Shown: positions 9,528 to 18,152 of the stretch, piece by piece
How positions within the stretch are numbered: the first letter of the stretch is position 1
How the letters are laid out: every line of letters begins with the position of its first letter
NCBI RefSeq assembly: GCF_049803795.1
Contig: NZ_JBNAGJ010000001.1
Coordinates: 620,001-684,000 of the forward strand
From: Thalassobius sp002708925
GTDB lineage: Bacteria; Pseudomonadota; Alphaproteobacteria; Rhodobacterales; Rhodobacteraceae
Reading direction: 5' to 3'
Length of the DNA: 64,000 nucleotides
Translations under genes and position numbers: made by a program
Notes under the pieces: model-generated
Databases searched by the model: none
What the model saw: only the letters and a program-made list of their open reading frames with translations
Told to the model about the DNA's origin: nothing

Positions 9528-9812
9528 ATGGAAGCCATTGGCCAGTTTCTCCCGCTTATTCTGATCTTTGCGATCATGTATTTCCTGCTGATCCGCCCGC
9601 AGCAGAAGAAGATGAAAGAGCACCAGGGCATGGTCAGCGCGCTGCGTCGCGGCGATCAGGTGGTCACCCAGGGCGGGCTGATCGGCAAGGTGGCCAAGGT
9701 CAAAGACGACAATGAGATCGAGGTCGAACTGGCCGAGGGTGTCAAAGTCCGCGTTGTCAAATCCACCATCGCTCAGGTCCTGAACAAGACCGAACCGGCA
9801 GCGGACGCGTAA
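9528..9812 (+). CDS. yajC: Preprotein translocase accessory subunit YajC
   Basis: 94-aa inner-membrane protein with one N-terminal membrane segment (about residues 5-24, FLPLILIFAIMYFLLIRPQQ) and a small soluble domain with the family sequence GDQVVTQGGLIGKVAKV. It belongs to the SecDF-YajC module that uses the proton gradient to assist Sec export. AAGGAC precedes the ATG at 9528. It is the first gene of a secD-secF-Mth938 run. Confidence 0.95.
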   Translation: MEAIGQFLPLILIFAIMYFLLIRPQQKKMKEHQGMVSALRRGDQVVTQGGLIGKVAKVKDDNEIEVELAEGVKVRVVKSTIAQVLNKTEPAADA

Positions 9813-9857
9813 GCGCCCGCTTTTTTCGTTCTGGAAAGATAACCGAAGGCAGACACC

Positions 9858-11522
9858 ATGCTTCAGATTGATCTGTGGAAGCGCGTGCTGATCTGGGGCC
9901 TCTGCGTCCTGGGGTTGGCGCTGGCGCTTCCGAATGCGTTCTACACACGGGTGGAAACGCATAATGACGCCGTGGCCGCGATCGAAGCGGGCGCCACGGC
10001 CGAGGGGCTTGAGGCGCAGGTGGGGCAGTGGCCCTCGTTCCTGCCTTCGGGGCTTGTCAATCTGGGGCTGGATCTGCGCGGGGGCGCGCATCTGCTGGCC
10101 GAGGTCCAGGTGCAGGATGTCTATGAAAGCCGCCTTCAGGCCATGTGGCCCGAGGTGCGCGACCTGCTGCGCGAGGAACGCGATCAGATCGGCACGATCC
10201 GGCTGCAACGCACCCAGGGCGCGGAACTGCGGGTCCGTCTGAACCAAAAGCCCGAGATGGTCGAACGCGCCGCCGAACTGGTGCGCGGCCTGGCCCGTCC
10301 GGTGGTGACGCTGACGGGGGCAGGCTCCAGCGATATTGATGTGACAGTGGAGGGCCCCGATTTCGTCATCACCCTGTCCGAGGCCGAACGTCTGGCCACC
10401 GATGACCGCACCGTCAAACAGGCGCTGGAAATCATCCGCCGCCGGATTGACGAGGTCGGCACCCGCGAACCCACCATCCAGCGCCAGGGCGAGGATCGCA
10501 TCCTGATCCAGGTGCCCGGTGTCGGCAGCGCCAAAGAGCTGAAGGACATCATCGGCACCACGGCTCAGCTGACCTTTCAGCCGGTTGTGACGCGCACCGG
10601 CAATGCCGATATGCCCCCCGGTGCCGGCAACGAATTGCTGCCCGCCGTGGACGAAGAGGGGCTGTATTACGTTCTGGAACAGGCCCCCGTTGTCACCGGC
10701 GAGGAACTGGTCGATGCGCAGCCTGCCTTCGATCAGAATGGCCGTCCGGCCGTGTCCTTCCGGTTCAACACCACGGGCGCGCGTAAATTCGGGGACTATA
10801 CGGCGGAAAACATCGGCAATCCCTTTGCCATCGTGCTGGACGGCGAGGTGATCAGCGCCCCGGTCATTCAGGCCCATATCGGTGGCGGCTCGGGGATCAT
10901 CACCGGCAATTTCAGCGTCGAGGAATCCACCAACCTGGCCGTGCTGCTGCGCGCCGGTGCCCTGCCTGCGGGGCTGGAATTCCTGGAAGAGCGCACCATC
11001 GGCCCCGAACTGGGCGCCGACAGTATCGAAGCGGGCAAAATTGCCTGTCTGGTGGCCTTTGTGGCCGTGCTGGTCTTTATGTTCCTCAGCTACGGGCTGT
11101 TCGGGATTTTCGCCAATATCGCCCTGATGATCAACGTGGGGCTGATTTTCGGCGCGCTTAGCCTGATTGGCGGGACGCTGACCCTGCCGGGGATCGCCGG
11201 GATCGTGCTGACCATCGGCATGGCGGTGGATGCCAATGTGCTGGTGTTCGAACGCATCCGCGAGGAACTGCGCACCGCCAAAGGCCCCGCCCGCGCGATC
11301 GAGCTGGGCTATGACCGGGCGTTGTCGGCGATTATTGACGCCAATATCACCACGTTCATCATCTCGGCTATTCTGTTCATGCTGGGCTCGGGTCCGGTGC
11401 GCGGCTTTGCGATCACGCTGGGGCTGGGCATTGTGACCTCGGTCTTTACGGCGATCTTCGTGACCCGCCTGCTGATTATCATGTGGTTTGAACGCCGCCG
11501 TCCGAAAACGATTGAGGTCTGA
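9858..11522 (+). CDS. secD: Protein translocase subunit SecD
   Basis: 554-aa inner-membrane subunit that with SecF pulls exported proteins into the periplasm. TM1 is at residues about 10-28, followed by the periplasmic P1 domain (DLRGGAHLL motif near residue 73) and five C-terminal membrane segments (from about residue 390) with the conserved GIAGIVLTIGMAVDANVLVFERIREE in TM4-5. Length is typical. It is separated from secF by a single base, so the two are coupled. Confidence 0.97.
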   Translation: MLQIDLWKRVLIWGLCVLGLALALPNAFYTRVETHNDAVAAIEAGATAEGLEAQVGQWPSFLPSGLVNLGLDLRGGAHLLAEVQVQDVYESRLQAMWPEVRDLLREERDQIGTIRLQRTQGAELRVRLNQKPEMVERAAELVRGLARPVVTLTGAGSSDIDVTVEGPDFVITLSEAERLATDDRTVKQALEIIRRRIDEVGTREPTIQRQGEDRILIQVPGVGSAKELKDIIGTTAQLTFQPVVTRTGNADMPPGAGNELLPAVDEEGLYYVLEQAPVVTGEELVDAQPAFDQNGRPAVSFRFNTTGARKFGDYTAENIGNPFAIVLDGEVISAPVIQAHIGGGSGIITGNFSVEESTNLAVLLRAGALPAGLEFLEERTIGPELGADSIEAGKIACLVAFVAVLVFMFLSYGLFGIFANIALMINVGLIFGALSLIGGTLTLPGIAGIVLTIGMAVDANVLVFERIREELRTAKGPARAIELGYDRALSAIIDANITTFIISAILFMLGSGPVRGFAITLGLGIVTSVFTAIFVTRLLIIMWFERRRPKTIEV

Positions 11523-11523
11523 C

Positions 11524-12492
11524 ATGCGACTGAGACTGTTCCGCGAAATTCCGAATTTCGATTTCTTTCGCGTCCAGAAGCTGACGCTGGGCCTGTCGGC
11601 GGTGCTGATTGTGGCCTCTTTGGCCAGCTGGCTGGTGATCGGGCTGAATTTCGGCATTGATTTCAAGGGCGGCACCACAATCCGCACCGAATCCACCTCG
11701 TCCGTGGATGTGGGGGCCTATCGCGATGCAATGACCCCGCTGGGGCTGGGCGATGTCACCATCACCGAGGTGTTCGACCCAACCTTTGCCGCCGATAAAC
11801 ACGTGGCGATGATCCGCATTCAGGCCCAGGATGACCAAGAGGCGGTGACGCCCGAAACCATCCAACTGGTCGAAGAGGCGCTGCGCGCCGTGGATCCCTC
11901 GATCACCTTCCCGTCTGTGGAATCGGTGGGGCCCAAGGTCTCGGGTGAGCTGATCATGACGGCGGTGATCGCCGTGGCGGCCTCGCTGGCGGCGATCCTG
12001 TTCTATATCTGGCTGCGGTTCGAATGGCAGTTTTCCGTGGGCGCGGTCGCGGCCCTGGCGCATGACGTGATCCTGACGATCGGGGTGTTTTCCATCCTGC
12101 AAATCCGGTTCGATCTGGCCACCATCGCCGCGTTGCTGACGATCATCGGCTATTCGATCAACGACACGGTGGTGATCTTCGACCGCCTGCGCGAGAACCT
12201 GATCAAGTTCAAATCCACCCCGCTGCGCGATCTGATGAACCGCACGGTGAACGAAACGCTAAGCCGGACAATCATGACCTCGGGCACGACGCTGATCGCG
12301 CTGATCGCGCTGCTGATCCTGGGCGGGGACGTCATTCGCGGCTTTGTTTTCGCCATCACCTGGGGGGTGATCGTGGGGACGTATTCCTCGGTCTATGTGG
12401 CCAAGAACATGGTGCTGCTGCTGGGCGTGAAACGCGACTGGTCCAAGCCGGATAACAATGGCGGCACGCAATACGCCAATATTGACGCCTGA
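11524..12492 (+). CDS. secF: Protein translocase subunit SecF
   Basis: 322-aa partner of SecD. TM1 (about residues 20-40) is followed by the SecF signature NFGIDFKGGTTIR and by five C-terminal membrane segments containing IIGYSINDTVVIFDRLREN. The ATG at 11524 starts one base after the secD stop; the longer frame beginning at 11488 would overlap secD and is not needed. Confidence 0.97.
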   Translation: MRLRLFREIPNFDFFRVQKLTLGLSAVLIVASLASWLVIGLNFGIDFKGGTTIRTESTSSVDVGAYRDAMTPLGLGDVTITEVFDPTFAADKHVAMIRIQAQDDQEAVTPETIQLVEEALRAVDPSITFPSVESVGPKVSGELIMTAVIAVAASLAAILFYIWLRFEWQFSVGAVAALAHDVILTIGVFSILQIRFDLATIAALLTIIGYSINDTVVIFDRLRENLIKFKSTPLRDLMNRTVNETLSRTIMTSGTTLIALIALLILGGDVIRGFVFAITWGVIVGTYSSVYVAKNMVLLLGVKRDWSKPDNNGGTQYANIDA

Positions 12493-12524
12493 CCTGCTGG
12501 GCGCCACAAACCGGAGACCCCAGG

Positions 12525-12878
12525 ATGCAACTGACCGAGGTGATCTATAATGACGCGGTGCCGATCGACGGCTATGGCCCCGGTTTTTTCCGCGTGGCCG
12601 GTCAGGTGATCGAGGGTCCGGCGCTGGTGACGCTGACTCGCGCCAGCAGCTGGGGCGGGCTGGACGATCTGCCCGCGCTTGAGGCGCTGTCCGGCCAGGT
12701 GGACGTGCTGTTTCTGGGCATGGGGGCCGAGATTGCCCATGCCCCCGCGCCGCTGCGCCAGCGGCTGGAGCAGCTGAATATCGGGGTCGAGGTCATGAGC
12801 TCGCCTGCGGCTTGTCGCACCTATAATGTGCTGGCCTCGGAAGGGCGGCGGATCGCGGCGGCGGTGTTGCCGGTTTGA
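12525..12878 (+). CDS. Mth938-like domain protein (NDUFAF3/DUF498 family)
   Basis: 117-aa soluble protein of the Mth938 family; the mitochondrial relative NDUFAF3 is a complex I assembly factor. Family features include the GPGFFRVAGQVIEGP region and the C-terminal core FLGMGAEIAHAPAPLR with VMSSPAACRTYNVLASEGR. In alphaproteobacteria this gene commonly follows secF, as here (32 bp gap). The bacterial role is not established. Confidence 0.85.
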   Translation: MQLTEVIYNDAVPIDGYGPGFFRVAGQVIEGPALVTLTRASSWGGLDDLPALEALSGQVDVLFLGMGAEIAHAPAPLRQRLEQLNIGVEVMSSPAACRTYNVLASEGRRIAAAVLPV

Positions 12879-12910
12879 CCTTGGTCAAGGCTGTGGCGGG
12901 CGGCCCTGTT

Positions 12911-12935
12911 GCCTGAGTATTTTTGGCAAGATGAA
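12911..12935 (+). repeat. Degenerate core of the dispersed repeat, copy 4
   Basis: GCCTGAGTATTTTTGGCAAG, between the Mth938-like gene and ccmA, keeps the GAGTATTT core and an A-rich end but lacks the G/C hairpin of the other copies. Assignment rests on the core only. Confidence 0.4.
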
Positions 12936-12976
12936 TGTGGGTTTTCGGCTGCGGGCCAATCGGGTAGGACGGCTGC

Positions 12977-13594
12977 ATGGAATTGAATGTTTCAGATCTG
13001 GCAGTGGCGCGGGGCGGGGTTCCCGTGTTGGAGGGGGTCTCGTTCCGGGTGGGAGCAGGCGAGGCGCTGGTGCTGCGCGGGCCCAATGGCTGCGGCAAGA
13101 CCACTTTGTTGCGCACAGTGGCGGGGTTGCAGCCTGCGCTGTCCGGTGACATCGGGCTGGAGCGCGAGGCGATGGCCTATGCGGGGCATTCGGATGGGAT
13201 CAAGGCGGTGCTGAGCGTGCGTGAGAACCTGGAGTTCTGGGCGGATGTGTTTGCCACGGGCGATATTGCCCCGGCCTTGCAGGCCTTTGAGCTGGAGGCG
13301 CTGAAAGACCGCCCTGCGGGGGCTTTGTCTGCCGGGCAGAAACGGCGTCTGGGGCTGGCGCGGATGGTGGTGACGGGGCGCCCGGTCTGGGTGCTGGACG
13401 AGCCGACTGTGTCTTTGGATGCGGGGGCTGTGGCGCTGTTTGCGGGGGCTGTGCGGGCGCATTTGCTGGGCGGGGGGCTGGCCTTGATGGCCACGCATAT
13501 TGATCTGGGGCTGGATGAGGCGCGGGTGCTGGATGTCGCCCCCTATAAGGCCAAGGCACCGGCGCTGGACGATTTTGACGGAGCCTTCTTGTGA
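12977..13594 (+). CDS. ccmA: Haem exporter ATP-binding protein CcmA
   Basis: 205-aa ABC ATPase of the cytochrome c maturation system; with CcmB (and CcmC/D) it frees haem-loaded CcmE. Walker A GPNGCGKTT lies near residue 35, the signature LSAGQKRRLGLARM near 116, Walker B VWVLDEP near 137, and a switch histidine in MATHIDLGL. ccmB starts within its last codons (4-bp overlap). The c-type cytochromes made in this cell include the sox cytochromes encoded downstream in the window. Confidence 0.95.
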   Translation: MELNVSDLAVARGGVPVLEGVSFRVGAGEALVLRGPNGCGKTTLLRTVAGLQPALSGDIGLEREAMAYAGHSDGIKAVLSVRENLEFWADVFATGDIAPALQAFELEALKDRPAGALSAGQKRRLGLARMVVTGRPVWVLDEPTVSLDAGAVALFAGAVRAHLLGGGLALMATHIDLGLDEARVLDVAPYKAKAPALDDFDGAFL

Positions 13595-14247
13595 TTGCGC
13601 TATTGATCCGAGACATGCGGCTGGCGATCCGCGCGGGCGGGGGATTTGGCCTGGGGCTGGCGTTTTTCCTGATCGTGGTGGTGCTGGTGCCGTTTGGGGT
13701 GGGGCCGCAATCGGCGCTGCTGGCGAAAATTGCCTCGGGGATTTTGTGGCTGGGGGCTTTGCTGGCTTGTCTGTTGTCTTTGGACCGGATTTTCGCGCTG
13801 GATTGGGAGGACGGATCGCTGGATCTGCTGGCCACCGCCCCCGTCCCGATGGAGGCCGCCGTGACCGTCAAGGCGTTGGCGCATTGGCTGACCACCGGGC
13901 TGCCGCTGGTGCTGGCGGCGCCGGTCTTTGGCCTGCTGCTGAACCTGCCGGGGGCGGGATACGGCCCGCTTGTGATCTCGTTGGCCCTGGGCACCCCGGC
14001 GCTGAGCGTGATCGGCACCTTCGGCGCGGCCCTGACCGTGGGGATCAAGCGCGGCGGGCTGCTGCTGAGCCTGCTGGTGCTGCCACTTTATGTGCCCACG
14101 CTGATTTTTGGGGCCGAAGTGGCCCGGCGCGGGGCCGAGGGGATGGACTTTGCCACGCCCATGCTGATGCTGGCCGGGATCACCTGCGGCGCTATCGCGC
14201 TTTTGCCTTTTGCCTCGGCTGCGGTACTGAGGGTGAACCTACGCTAA
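13591..14247 (+). CDS. ccmB: Haem exporter permease CcmB
   Basis: 218-aa polytopic membrane protein with six hydrophobic segments and the CcmB landmarks FGVGPQSALLAKIASGILWLG and LDRIFALDWEDGSLDLL. It begins with GTG inside the ccmA stop region (4-bp overlap), showing translational coupling. Confidence 0.95.
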   Translation: MIALLIRDMRLAIRAGGGFGLGLAFFLIVVVLVPFGVGPQSALLAKIASGILWLGALLACLLSLDRIFALDWEDGSLDLLATAPVPMEAAVTVKALAHWLTTGLPLVLAAPVFGLLLNLPGAGYGPLVISLALGTPALSVIGTFGAALTVGIKRGGLLLSLLVLPLYVPTLIFGAEVARRGAEGMDFATPMLMLAGITCGAIALLPFASAAVLRVNLR

Positions 14248-14293
14248 CGCGGATGTGAATTGCGTCCGAGCCAGGAAGAATTAGGAAAACGAC

Positions 14294-15028
14294 ATGGCCT
14301 CGATCTGGGAATATGCCAATCCGAAGAAATTCATCGCCACCACGGACAAGCTGTTGCCGTGGGTGTCGGTGCTGGCTCTGGTCACGCTGGTCAGCGGGCT
14401 GATCTGGGGCTTTTTCTTTACGCCGGATGATTACAAACAGGGCTCGACCGTCAAGATCATCTACCTGCATGTGCCCGCCGCGCTGATGGCGATCAATGCG
14501 TGGATCATGATGCTGGTGGCCAGTTTGGTGTGGATCGTGCGGCGGCACCATGTGTCGGCGCTGGCCGCGCGCGCCGCCGCGCCCGTGGGGGCGGTGATGA
14601 CGCTGATCGCGCTGGCCACCGGGGCGATCTGGGGGCAGCCGATGTGGGGCACCTGGTGGGAATGGGATCCGCGCCTGACCTCGTTCCTGATCCTGTTCCT
14701 GTTCTACTTGGGCTATATGGCGCTGTGGGCGGCAATTGAAAATGACGACACGGCCGCCGATCTGACCTCGATCCTGTGTCTGGTAGGGTCTGTGTTCGCG
14801 CTACTTAGCCGTTATGCGGTGAATTTCTGGAATCAGGGCCTGCACCAGGGCGCGTCGCTGTCGCTGGACAAGGAAGAGCACGTCGCCGACGTGTTCTATC
14901 ACCCGCTGTTGCTGTGTATCGCGGGGTTTGTTCTGTTGTTTATCGCGCTGGTGTTCCTGCGCACCCAAACAGAAATCCGGGCGCGCCGTATGCGGGCGCT
15001 GCTGGCACGCGAAAGGCTGAACCAATGA
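14294..15028 (+). CDS. ccmC: Haem ABC exporter/handling protein CcmC
   Basis: 244-aa membrane protein that loads haem onto CcmE. It carries the tryptophan-rich haem-handling motif (WGTWWEWDPRLTS, about residue 117) and conserved histidines in YLHVPAALMAI and NFWNQGLHQGAS. Six membrane segments are visible. GGAAGAA lies upstream of the ATG. Its stop overlaps the ccmD start (ATGA). Confidence 0.95.
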   Translation: MASIWEYANPKKFIATTDKLLPWVSVLALVTLVSGLIWGFFFTPDDYKQGSTVKIIYLHVPAALMAINAWIMMLVASLVWIVRRHHVSALAARAAAPVGAVMTLIALATGAIWGQPMWGTWWEWDPRLTSFLILFLFYLGYMALWAAIENDDTAADLTSILCLVGSVFALLSRYAVNFWNQGLHQGASLSLDKEEHVADVFYHPLLLCIAGFVLLFIALVFLRTQTEIRARRMRALLARERLNQ

Positions 15029-15183
15029 TCCCTGATCTGGGCAAATATCAGACCGAGGTCTTGTCCTCTTATGTGGTGTCGATCCTGCTGATCGTGGCGC
15101 TGGTGCTGGTGAGCATCGCGCGCGCCCGCAGGACTCGTGCCGCGCTGGATGAGGTTGAACAACGAAAGGGTCGCAATGGCTAA
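15025..15183 (+). CDS. ccmD: Haem exporter small subunit CcmD
   Basis: 52-aa single-span membrane protein (hydrophobic residues about 14-33) with a basic cytosolic tail (RARRTRAALDEVEQRKGR). It starts at the ATGA overlap with ccmC; its 3' end overlaps ccmG by 8 bp. Size, topology and position identify CcmD, which helps release holo-CcmE from CcmABC. Confidence 0.85.
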   Translation: MIPDLGKYQTEVLSSYVVSILLIVALVLVSIARARRTRAALDEVEQRKGRNG

Positions 15184-15742
15184 ATTCTCGCCTTTGATGG
15201 TGGCGCCGCCGCTGATTTTCGCCGGTCTGGCCGCCATGTTCGTGCTGGGGATGAACCGGGAAAACCCCGATGTTCTGCCCTCGCAGCTGATCGACAAACA
15301 GGCCCCGGCGCTGACGCTGACCGCCTTTGAGGGCACGCCGCTGCTGACGGACGAAGTGGTGCGCCAGCCGGGGCTGAAGCTGGTGAATTTCTGGGGCACC
15401 TGGTGCGTGGCCTGCCGGGCCGAGCACCCGATGCTGCTGCGGATCGAGGATCTGCTGCCCGTCACCCTGCATGGCGTGAATTTCGACGAAACCATCGAGG
15501 GCGCGCCGGAAAAATACCTGGCCGAAGAGGGCAATCCCTTTACCACGCTGGGCAAGGATCTGAGCAAGGCCACCAAGATCGACTGGGGCGTTTACGGCGC
15601 GCCAGAGACCTTTTTGATCGACAAGGATGGCAACGTGCTGCTGCGCATCGCCGGGCCGCTGACGCAGCGGGTGATGGAATCGACGCTGGTGCCGGCGGTT
15701 CAGAAAGCCCTGGCCGCAGAGACAGAGCAGGGCGGCAGCTAA
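15176..15742 (+). CDS. ccmG: Thiol:disulfide interchange protein CcmG (DsbE)
   Basis: 188-aa membrane-anchored thioredoxin that reduces apocytochrome c cysteines. The N-terminal anchor is at residues about 7-26, and the thioredoxin fold has the active site WCVAC within NFWGTWCVACRAEHP, the cis-proline region GAPETFLID and the CcmG acidic insert NFDETIEGAPEKY. The start at 15176 overlaps ccmD. ccmE, ccmF and ccmH are not in this window. Confidence 0.95.
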   Translation: MAKFSPLMVAPPLIFAGLAAMFVLGMNRENPDVLPSQLIDKQAPALTLTAFEGTPLLTDEVVRQPGLKLVNFWGTWCVACRAEHPMLLRIEDLLPVTLHGVNFDETIEGAPEKYLAEEGNPFTTLGKDLSKATKIDWGVYGAPETFLIDKDGNVLLRIAGPLTQRVMESTLVPAVQKALAAETEQGGS

Positions 15743-15765
15743 GCCGCCCGCCGGACCGCCGCGGA

Positions 15766-17211
15766 TCAATCCGCCCAGAATTTCCGGGTGAACAGCAGGT
15801 AGACGGACAGGATTTCCAGCCGTCCCACCAGCATCCCGAAAATCATCAGCCATTTGGCGATCTCAGGGAAGCCATCCATGGACCCGGCCGCGGCGACCTC
15901 GGGGCCGAAGGCAGGGCCGACATTGGCGATGGCCGTCCAGGCGGCCGTGATCGCGGTTTTCGTATGCAGCCCGGCCAGATCCAGCGCCACGATCAGCAGA
16001 CCGAAGGTCAGCACGAACAGCGCAAAGAACGCGATCACCGAATCGATCACGTCCTGCTCGATCACCTGCTGGCCCAGGCGTGGGCGCAGCATGGCGTTGG
16101 GGTGCTGAATGCGTCGGACCTGAGTCTTGATCGCCTCGATCACCACCAACCAGCGGAAGATCTTGATCGAGCACCCGGTCGAGGCGGTACACCCCCCGAT
16201 CAGCCCGGTCAGGAAGATGATGGTAAAGGGGAAGGCCCCCCAGGCGGTGATGTCCTCGGACGCATAGCCGGTGCCGGAAAACAGCGTGATCGTGTTGAAG
16301 ATGCTTTCGCGCAGGATATGCAGGAACCCGGTGTCCTCGTGCAGCACGCGCCAGATCACCACGGCGATGATGGCATAGGCCGTCCAGCGCAGATAGGCAC
16401 GCACCTGCACGTCATTCAGCAGCGGCGCGGTCTGCCCGCGCGACAGCTGCACGAAACGGATAAAAGGCAGGGATGCCAGCAACATAAAGACCGAGGCCAC
16501 ATATTCCAGCGGCCCCTCATAGCGGGCAAAACTGGCATCCGAGGTGGAAAACCCGCCGGTCGAAATGGTGGTGAACGCGTGCACCGTGGCCTCGAACGCG
16601 TCCATGCCGAATAGCATGTAGGTCAGCGTGCATAGCACCGTCAGGCCGATGTAAATATCCAGCAGGCTGCGCGCGATGTCAGGGGCGCGGGGCATGACCT
16701 TGCCCAGCGTGTCAAACCCTTCGGAGCGGAAAAACTGCATCCCCCCGATCCGCATCACCGGCAGAAAGATCATCGCCACCACGACGATCCCCAGACCGCC
16801 CAGCCATTGCAGAATCCCCCGCCACAGCAAAATGCCCGCGGGCAGATCCTCGATATTGCGATAGATGGTCGAGCCGGTGGTCGTCATGCCCGAGACGGCC
16901 TCGAAATAGGCGTCGGTAAAGCTGGAGTCCGACGCCCCCAGCATCAGCGGCAGCGCGCCGATCATCGGCAGGATCACCCAGGTGCCCGTGGTCAGCAAAA
17001 AGGCCTCGCGGATGCCCAACTGCTGATTGCGGCGGTTCTGCGTGGACAGCACGATCATCACCCCCACCAGCAGCGTCAGCCCCGAGGACGTGGCGAACAC
17101 GCTCAGGCTTTGATCGCCAGTGACGCCATCCATGATCAGGCACGGCAGCATGGCCACGCCCATCGCGATCGAGAGGAAGGCCAAAATCCGGGCAACAGGG
17201 GCGTATTGCAT
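15766..17211 (-). CDS. trkH: Potassium uptake protein TrkH family
   Basis: 481-aa polytopic channel subunit of the Trk K+ uptake system, which normally works with the regulatory protein TrkA. The family pattern of repeated M1-P-M2 segments is visible, with filter-like sequences such as SGMTTTGSTIY, TTISTGGFSTSDASF and ITLFSGTGYAS. The ATG at 17211 follows GGAAAGAA; the frame is open to 17274 without a better site. The gene is convergent with ccmG and divergent from the DUF3445 gene. Confidence 0.93.
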   Translation of the reverse strand: MQYAPVARILAFLSIAMGVAMLPCLIMDGVTGDQSLSVFATSSGLTLLVGVMIVLSTQNRRNQQLGIREAFLLTTGTWVILPMIGALPLMLGASDSSFTDAYFEAVSGMTTTGSTIYRNIEDLPAGILLWRGILQWLGGLGIVVVAMIFLPVMRIGGMQFFRSEGFDTLGKVMPRAPDIARSLLDIYIGLTVLCTLTYMLFGMDAFEATVHAFTTISTGGFSTSDASFARYEGPLEYVASVFMLLASLPFIRFVQLSRGQTAPLLNDVQVRAYLRWTAYAIIAVVIWRVLHEDTGFLHILRESIFNTITLFSGTGYASEDITAWGAFPFTIIFLTGLIGGCTASTGCSIKIFRWLVVIEAIKTQVRRIQHPNAMLRPRLGQQVIEQDVIDSVIAFFALFVLTFGLLIVALDLAGLHTKTAITAAWTAIANVGPAFGPEVAAAGSMDGFPEIAKWLMIFGMLVGRLEILSVYLLFTRKFWAD

Positions 17212-17354
17212 GGTTTCTTTCCGGTCAAAGGTGAAGGGAGTTAACGGAATGCGCGGGCCCAGGTCCAGCGCCAAATCCGCTTGACGCGCGGGCAGGTGGG
17301 GGATGCGTCAATTCAGCCATGGACGCGCCAAGATTTCACGCGCAGCATCCCCCA

Positions 17355-18152
17355 ATGGAACAGATTCTGCAATCATCGCTCAGTTTCGCGCCCTGGGCCG
17401 ATCCGCGCACCCGGCGTCTGCCGGGGATCGTGCCGGTTTCGGTGCAGGATTGGCTAGAGGTAGACAGCGCCTTTGCCGGGCAGATGGGGGTGCGCGGGCA
17501 TCTGCTGGAGACGCAGCCCAGGGATGTTCTGGCGCTGCATGACAGCGCGCGCCCCGCCGCGGCCGAGCTGTATGACACGATCCTGCCGCTGTTGCCGGAT
17601 CTGGGCTATCAGGTGGATGCGGCGCAGGTGACGCGCCCCGATGGCGTTACCGTGCCGCTGCGCCCCAAGGAACCGCTGGCCACGCTGGGCCGGTTGGTGC
17701 AATGCGATCTGTGCCTGATGCAGCCCGACCCCACCGGAAAATCAGAGGAAAGCGTGCTTACCGGGGCCGTGCTGTGTTTTCCGGCGGGCTGGTCGTTGCG
17801 GCAGAAATTCATGTCGCCCATGGTGCGCATCCACCGCCCGGTGCCGCATTACGGGCAGGATCTGGCCAAACGGGTGCAGCGTCTGCTGGACGGGGTGCAG
17901 GTGGGGCGCGGGCTGATGCGGGGGACGGCCTCTTATTCCGATCAGCCCCTGTTCGATGCCCGACCCGAGGGCCAGCCCAGCCCCGCGCCGCACAGCGCCG
18001 ATTTCATCCGGGCCGAGCGCCAATGCCTGTTCCGCCTGCCGCAAACGCGGGCGGTTGTGTTCTCGATTCATACGCAGATCGTGCCGGTTCGGGCGCTTTG
18101 CCCGCAGCAGGCGGAAACCCTGCAAGAGTTCCCGCTGCGGCAGGGTAATTAG
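17355..18152 (+). CDS. DUF3445 / haem-dependent oxidative N-demethylase-like protein
   Basis: 265-aa protein resembling the DUF3445 family, which includes haem-dependent oxidative N-demethylases acting on small methylamines. Recognisable parts are FAPWADPRTRRLPGIVPV near the N-terminus, the LGRLVQCDLCLM region and the C-terminal RAERQCLFRLPQTRAVVFSIHT. The ATG at 17355 matches the usual family start (MEQILQSSLSFAPW); another ATG lies at 17319. The substrate is unknown. The last 4 bp overlap the convergent acnA gene. Confidence 0.75.
   Translation: MEQILQSSLSFAPWADPRTRRLPGIVPVSVQDWLEVDSAFAGQMGVRGHLLETQPRDVLALHDSARPAAAELYDTILPLLPDLGYQVDAAQVTRPDGVTVPLRPKEPLATLGRLVQCDLCLMQPDPTGKSEESVLTGAVLCFPAGWSLRQKFMSPMVRIHRPVPHYGQDLAKRVQRLLDGVQVGRGLMRGTASYSDQPLFDARPEGQPSPAPHSADFIRAERQCLFRLPQTRAVVFSIHTQIVPVRALCPQQAETLQEFPLRQGN

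Noticed and set aside
9312..11696. Very long minus-strand open frame (794 codons) opposite yajC and secD
   Set aside because: It is antisense to clearly conserved genes, rich in His/Gln/Gly/Arg as expected from the complement of GC-rich codons, and has no domain match.
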